Positions 6,349-8,916 of a DNA stretch of 8,916 bases are shown here, piece after piece. Both the position numbers and the translations under genes were made by a program. The notes under the pieces were generated by a model. The model was not told the origin of the DNA and did not search any database. It saw only the letters and a list, made by a program, of their open reading frames with translations. The stretch spans positions 1-8,916 of the forward strand of contig CAYUIG010000079.1 of the NCBI GenBank assembly GCA_964444685.1, in the 5' to 3' direction. The first letter of the stretch is position 1. Each line of letters begins with the position of its first letter. Source of the stretch: CAYUIG01 sp964444685. GTDB lineage: Bacteria > Gemmatimonadota > Gemmatimonadetes > Longimicrobiales > RSA9.

Positions 6349-6950
6349 CAGGTCATTCCCTCTGCGGGCGTCTCGTCGGCACGCACCACGCGCGCGCGCC
6401 ACCGGCGCTCCACCGGCCGGCGCAGCCACACCACCGCCACCCACGGCAGCAGCACCATCGATTCCACCAGCACCACCCAGCCGTTCGACAGCGAGAACAC
6501 GCTGCGCACGAACGTCCACACCTGCGTGCCGTCCGCGGCGTTCGTCATTCCGGGGAGGACCGGCCACGGCCACACCACCACATCGCTCAGCAGCGGCCAA
6601 AGCACCGGCAGCCCGGACGGACCGCCATTGTCGTATCCCAGCAGGTCGAACACGAGATGCGTCGCGTACAGAGCGGCTGCCCACCCTCCGTACCGCAACG
6701 GCGACTCCCACTTCGCCAGCCGGGCAACGACCATCACTGCAATACCGAACAGCAGTGCGGCCCCGAGCGAGTGCGACGGCCCGCGGTGCAACCCGCCGAG
6801 TTCGCCCATCGCAAGACCCGCCACATAATCCAGGTCTGGTGCGTTCACCGCGAAGATCGCGAACAGCACCCGGCCCCAGCGGATCCGCCGTCCATCACGG
6901 CCCCCGCTCATGGCCAGCCCCACGAGACTGTGTCCCACCGGCGATGCCAC
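6348..6950 (-). CDS. Membrane-bound metal-dependent hydrolase, DUF457/YdjM-like
   Basis: This 200-residue membrane protein carries the conserved pattern of the LexA-regulated YdjM/DUF457 family: GHSLVGLAMS at the N-terminus (His7), NAPDLDYVAG (36-45), HRGPSHS (55-61) and THLVFDLLGYD (98-108). His and Asp residues in these segments are thought to bind metal. Hydrophobic stretches near 62-80, 90-106 and 155-180 fit several membrane helices. The biochemical activity of the family is poorly defined, although hydrolysis of a membrane-associated substrate is assumed. The start is GTG at 6950, fixed by AAGGAG 7 bases upstream and by the family N-terminus; the frame stays open to 7076 without support. 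It is the first gene of the coupled operon, and its stop overlaps the glycosyltransferase start. Confidence 0.83.
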   Translation of the reverse strand: MASPVGHSLVGLAMSGGRDGRRIRWGRVLFAIFAVNAPDLDYVAGLAMGELGGLHRGPSHSLGAALLFGIAVMVVARLAKWESPLRYGGWAAALYATHLVFDLLGYDNGGPSGLPVLWPLLSDVVVWPWPVLPGMTNAADGTQVWTFVRSVFSLSNGWVVLVESMVLLPWVAVVWLRRPVERRWRARVVRADETPAEGMT

Positions 6951-6957
6951 CGCCCTG

Positions 6958-6963
6958 CTCCTT
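6958..6963 (-). promoter_or_regulatory. Ribosome binding site that sets the GTG start at 6950
   Basis: AAGGAG on the minus strand lies 7 bases before the GTG at 6950. It is among the best Shine-Dalgarno matches in the window. It rules against the longer in-frame start at 7076 and marks the probable head of the minus-strand operon. Confidence 0.7.
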
Positions 6964-7043
6964 ACTTCTCGGTCTGTTGTCTCGGGGAGAGCCGATCGCA
7001 GCGCGCGAGGGGCAAGTTCCACGCCGACCCCTGCACGCACGGA

Positions 7044-7074
7044 AACGCGCCGGGGCGCGTTGCGGTTACGCAAC
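7044..7074. repeat. Two overlapping inverted repeats in the gap before the operon
   Basis: AACGCGCC-GG-GGCGCGTT (7044-7061) and GTTGCG-GTTA-CGCAAC (7059-7074) are both perfect and share bases 7059-7061, so the two hairpins are mutually exclusive at their junction. On the minus strand the GC-rich stem is followed only by TTTCC, which makes a weak intrinsic terminator for the barrel gene at best. An operator for the operon starting at 6950 is the alternative. The rest of the 180-base gap (6951-7130) shows an isolated AT-rich ACATATGT (7073-7080) and no convincing promoter pair. Confidence 0.5.
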
Positions 7075-7130
7075 ATATGTCGCGCACCGCCCCGCGCCCC
7101 GCAAGGCCCGTGGCCGCTATTGCTGTTGCG

Positions 7131-7760
7131 CTACCGCACGACCACGCCGCGCGGCATGCGCCAGGCGAGGCCGATGCCGACGACATCGGATTCACCGAAT
7201 GTGGCGCCGAAGCGAAGAATGAAGGAGCGGCCCAGTCCGATGTCGGCGCCGAGGTCGACGTCGACGTTGAGCTCGGTTTCGGTCTCCTCCCGGTCGTCGC
7301 CGACGTCGAATGAAAAGACATCGAACGCGACGCGCGGGTGGATGTACGGCGTGAGCGTGAATCCGCTGCCGGAGGCGAGGGTGGCGCCGAGGCTGAGGCC
7401 GAGCGGAATGCGGAGGTACGTGACACCGTCGAAGGTGGCGCCGACGCCGGTCATCCATGCCGCGCGCAGGGGCGTACCGGGCGGGAAGATGTTGACGGGG
7501 CCGAACAGCTCGGCGCCGATGAGGAAGCCGGTGTCGCGGCCGAAGTCGACGAACCCGGCGCGCACGCCGAGGTCGATGTTTCCGGTCTGTCGCCAGATGC
7601 CGACGATGCCGAGGTCGCCCGGGTCGGGGAAGATGAGATAGACGCCGAGGTCGTCGGCGGCGCGGGGCGAGAAGAAGGTCGGCGAGTCCCACTGAGCGGC
7701 GGCGGGCGCCGCAAGGATCGAAAGCGTCAGGGCGGCGACGGCCGCCGAGCGTATGCGCAT
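7131..7760 (-). CDS. Secreted probable outer-membrane beta-barrel protein
   Basis: This 209-residue protein starts with a clear Sec signal peptide: basic MRIR, a hydrophobic core (residues 6-18) and an AAA site predicted to be cut between A22 and Q23. The mature part alternates short hydrophobic strands with Gly, Asp and Thr-rich turns, for example the segments IDLGVRAGFVDFG and LNVDVDLGADIGLG. This fits a small beta-barrel of perhaps eight to ten strands. It lacks a C-terminal aromatic residue, the usual barrel-assembly signal, and ends in Val-Val-Arg. I cannot name the family. The start at 7760 is supported by AAGGAG 9 bases upstream with the signal peptide directly following. It follows atpC by 85 bases with a strong hairpin between, so it is probably a separate unit or receives only read-through. 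Confidence 0.75.
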   Translation of the reverse strand: MRIRSAAVAALTLSILAAPAAAQWDSPTFFSPRAADDLGVYLIFPDPGDLGIVGIWRQTGNIDLGVRAGFVDFGRDTGFLIGAELFGPVNIFPPGTPLRAAWMTGVGATFDGVTYLRIPLGLSLGATLASGSGFTLTPYIHPRVAFDVFSFDVGDDREETETELNVDVDLGADIGLGRSFILRFGATFGESDVVGIGLAWRMPRGVVVR

Positions 7761-7793
7761 GATGCAACTCCTTGCCGCGGAGTGAATCCGAAT

Positions 7794-7827
7794 CCGGGCG
7801 CGGCGCGGGTGCAACAACCGCGCCCGG
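7794..7827 (-). terminator. GC-rich hairpin after atpC, probable terminator
   Basis: CCGGGCGCGG (7794-7803) and CCGCGCCCGG (7818-7827) form a perfect 10-bp stem with a 14-base loop, starting 18 bases after the atpC stop. No U-tract follows on the minus strand; the next bases are ATTCGGATTC. It would be a strong hairpin in RNA and fits a non-canonical terminator or transcript-end stabiliser for the ATP synthase operon. Attenuation of the downstream barrel gene is the alternative. Confidence 0.5.
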
Positions 7828-7845
7828 TGCGGCAAGTGATTGCGG

Positions 7846-8106
7846 TCAGGCGGCTTCGGCGTGCTCGCTGAGGATGGTGACGACGTCGTCGGCCACCTGC
7901 AGGAAGCCGCCGCGCACGCGGAAGCGCTGCTCGCCGCCGTCGGACTGCACACGCATCTCGCCCTCGCCCAGCAACGCGAGCATGGGCGCGTGGCCGCGCA
8001 GCACGCCGAGCTCACCGTCCCACGCGGGGACGACGACCATGGTCGCGTCACCCTCGAAGACGGTGCGCTCCGGGCTGATGACGGCGACGCGCAGCGGGCC
8101 GGCCAT
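7846..8106 (-). CDS. atpC: F1F0 ATP synthase epsilon subunit, short form
   Basis: This 86-residue protein corresponds to the N-terminal beta-sandwich of the epsilon subunit, with V-I-S-P-E-R (residues 9-14), GELGVLRGHAPMLALL (31-46) and RVRGGFLQV (63-71). Epsilon forms part of the central stalk and contacts gamma and the c-ring. The C-terminal helical hairpin, which in E. coli brings the length to 139 and inhibits ATP hydrolysis, is absent. The end is a clean stop after HAEAA, not a frameshift. Similar short forms occur in Bacteroidota and Chlorobiota. The ATG at 8106 lies 3 bases after the atpD stop, and GGAGG within the end of atpD serves as its ribosome binding site, so the two genes are translationally coupled. 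Confidence 0.93.
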   Translation of the reverse strand: MAGPLRVAVISPERTVFEGDATMVVVPAWDGELGVLRGHAPMLALLGEGEMRVQSDGGEQRFRVRGGFLQVADDVVTILSEHAEAA

Positions 8107-8109
8107 CGG

Positions 8110-8916
8110 CTAGGCCTCCACGCCGAGCTGGCGGGCGTGCTCGATCACTTCCTCGATGCCACCCTTCATGTAGAAGGCCTGCTCGGGCAGGTGGTCGAAC
8201 TCGCCGGCGACGACACGCTCGAAGGACTCGATCGTGTCCTCGAGCTTCACATACTTCCCCTTCGTGCCCGTGAACTGCTCGGCGACGTGGAAGGGCTGCG
8301 AGAGGAAGCGCTGAATGCGGCGCGCGCGGCCGACGACGATCTTGTCCTCCTCGGACAGCTCGTCCATGCCGAGAATCGCGATGATGTCCTGGAGCTCCTT
8401 GTAGCGCTGCAGGATCCGCTGGACCTCGCGGGCCACCTTGTAGTGGCGTTCGCCGATGTACTGCGGGTCGAGGATGCGCGATGAAGAGTCGAGCGGATCG
8501 ACCGCGGGATAGATGCCGATCTCGGTCAGCGCGCGCGTGAGCACCGTCGTCGCATCGAGGTGCGCGAACGCGGTGGCCGGCGCGGGGTCGGTCAGGTCGT
8601 CGGCGGGCACGTAGATCGCCTGCACGGACGTGATCGAACCGTCGCGCGTCGACGTGATGCGCTCCTGCAGCTCGCCCATCTCGGTGCCGAGCGTGGGTTG
8701 GTAGCCCACGGCCGAGGGCATGCGCCCGAGCAGCGCCGACACCTCGGAGCCCGCCTGGGTGAAGCGGAAGATATTGTCGATGAAGAGCAGCACGTCCTGC
8801 TTCTCGACGTCGCGGAAGTACTCCGCCACGGTGAGGCCGGAGAGTCCGACGCGCAGGCGCGCGCCCGGCGGCTCGTTCATCTGGCCGTACACGAGCGCGA
8901 CGTTTGGCAGCACGCC
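8110..8916 (-). CDS. atpD: F1F0 ATP synthase beta subunit, 5' part outside the window
   Basis: The 268 C-terminal residues of the catalytic beta subunit are present, and the reading frame runs off the window edge. Visible are GQMNEPPGARLRVGL, the Walker B region DVLLFIDNIFR (fragment residues 41-51), the family signature YPAVDPLDSSSRIL, and the C-terminal helical domain with LQDIIAILGMDELSEEDK. The P-loop and roughly 200 N-terminal residues lie upstream. The subunit carries the catalytic nucleotide sites of F1. The coding strand ends in TAG followed at once by atpC. The GTG at 8913 is an internal codon and not a start. Confidence 0.97.
   Translation of the reverse strand, partial: GVLPNVALVYGQMNEPPGARLRVGLSGLTVAEYFRDVEKQDVLLFIDNIFRFTQAGSEVSALLGRMPSAVGYQPTLGTEMGELQERITSTRDGSITSVQAIYVPADDLTDPAPATAFAHLDATTVLTRALTEIGIYPAVDPLDSSSRILDPQYIGERHYKVAREVQRILQRYKELQDIIAILGMDELSEEDKIVVGRARRIQRFLSQPFHVAEQFTGTKGKYVKLEDTIESFERVVAGEFDHLPEQAFYMKGGIEEVIEHARQLGVEA

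Noticed and set aside
4921..6828. 635-codon open frame on the + strand
   Set aside because: It lies antisense to the SDR, glycosyltransferase and hydrolase genes, which have intact family motifs. Its translation is Arg/His/Pro-rich with no recognisable domain, as expected of a GC-rich shadow frame.
7840..8484. 214-codon + strand frame over atpC and atpD
   Set aside because: It is antisense to two highly conserved ATP synthase genes.

Overview
The window is GC-rich and gene-dense, with no interval over 300 bases without a gene. It looks like a bacterial chromosome rather than a mobile element. The best taxonomic guess is Gemmatimonadota or another lineage of the FCB superphylum. This rests on high GC, frequent GTG starts, an atpD-atpC pair whose epsilon subunit is only 86 residues (short epsilon subunits are known from Bacteroidota and Chlorobiota), and a small outer-membrane beta-barrel gene. 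This is inference; no rRNA or other marker gene is present.

Layout. (1) Positions 1-273 are a noncoding leader with a possible promoter and several perfect inverted repeats, ahead of an RlmI-type 23S rRNA cytosine methyltransferase gene (274-1431, + strand). (2) A short run of 7-bp tandem repeats (1434-1468) fills the 40-bp gap to a convergent PHP-family phosphoesterase gene (1472-2284, - strand). (3) Positions 2351-6950 hold a tightly packed minus-strand operon. Read in transcription order it encodes a membrane-bound metal-dependent hydrolase (DUF457/YdjM type), a GtrB/DPM1-type polyprenyl-phosphate glycosyltransferase, an NDUFA9-like SDR, a small unrecognised protein with one predicted membrane segment, and a GMC-type FAD oxidoreductase. 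Neighbouring genes overlap by 1-4 bases or are separated by 1 base, and four of the five start with GTG. The PHP gene follows after 66 bases and may belong to the same transcript. (4) Positions 7131-7760 encode a secreted probable outer-membrane beta-barrel protein. (5) Positions 7846-8916 hold atpC and the 3' part of atpD, cut by the window edge. A strong GC hairpin separates atpC from the barrel gene.

How the genes may work together. atpD and atpC encode the catalytic and short epsilon subunits of F1-ATP synthase. The 2351-6950 operon combines an enzyme that loads a sugar onto a lipid carrier with an NAD(P)-dependent SDR and a flavin oxidoreductase. One hypothesis is redox modification of a lipid-linked sugar, or another envelope modification. 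The substrate cannot be read from the sequence. The least explained features are this operon, the small protein inside it, and the structured leader of the methyltransferase gene.
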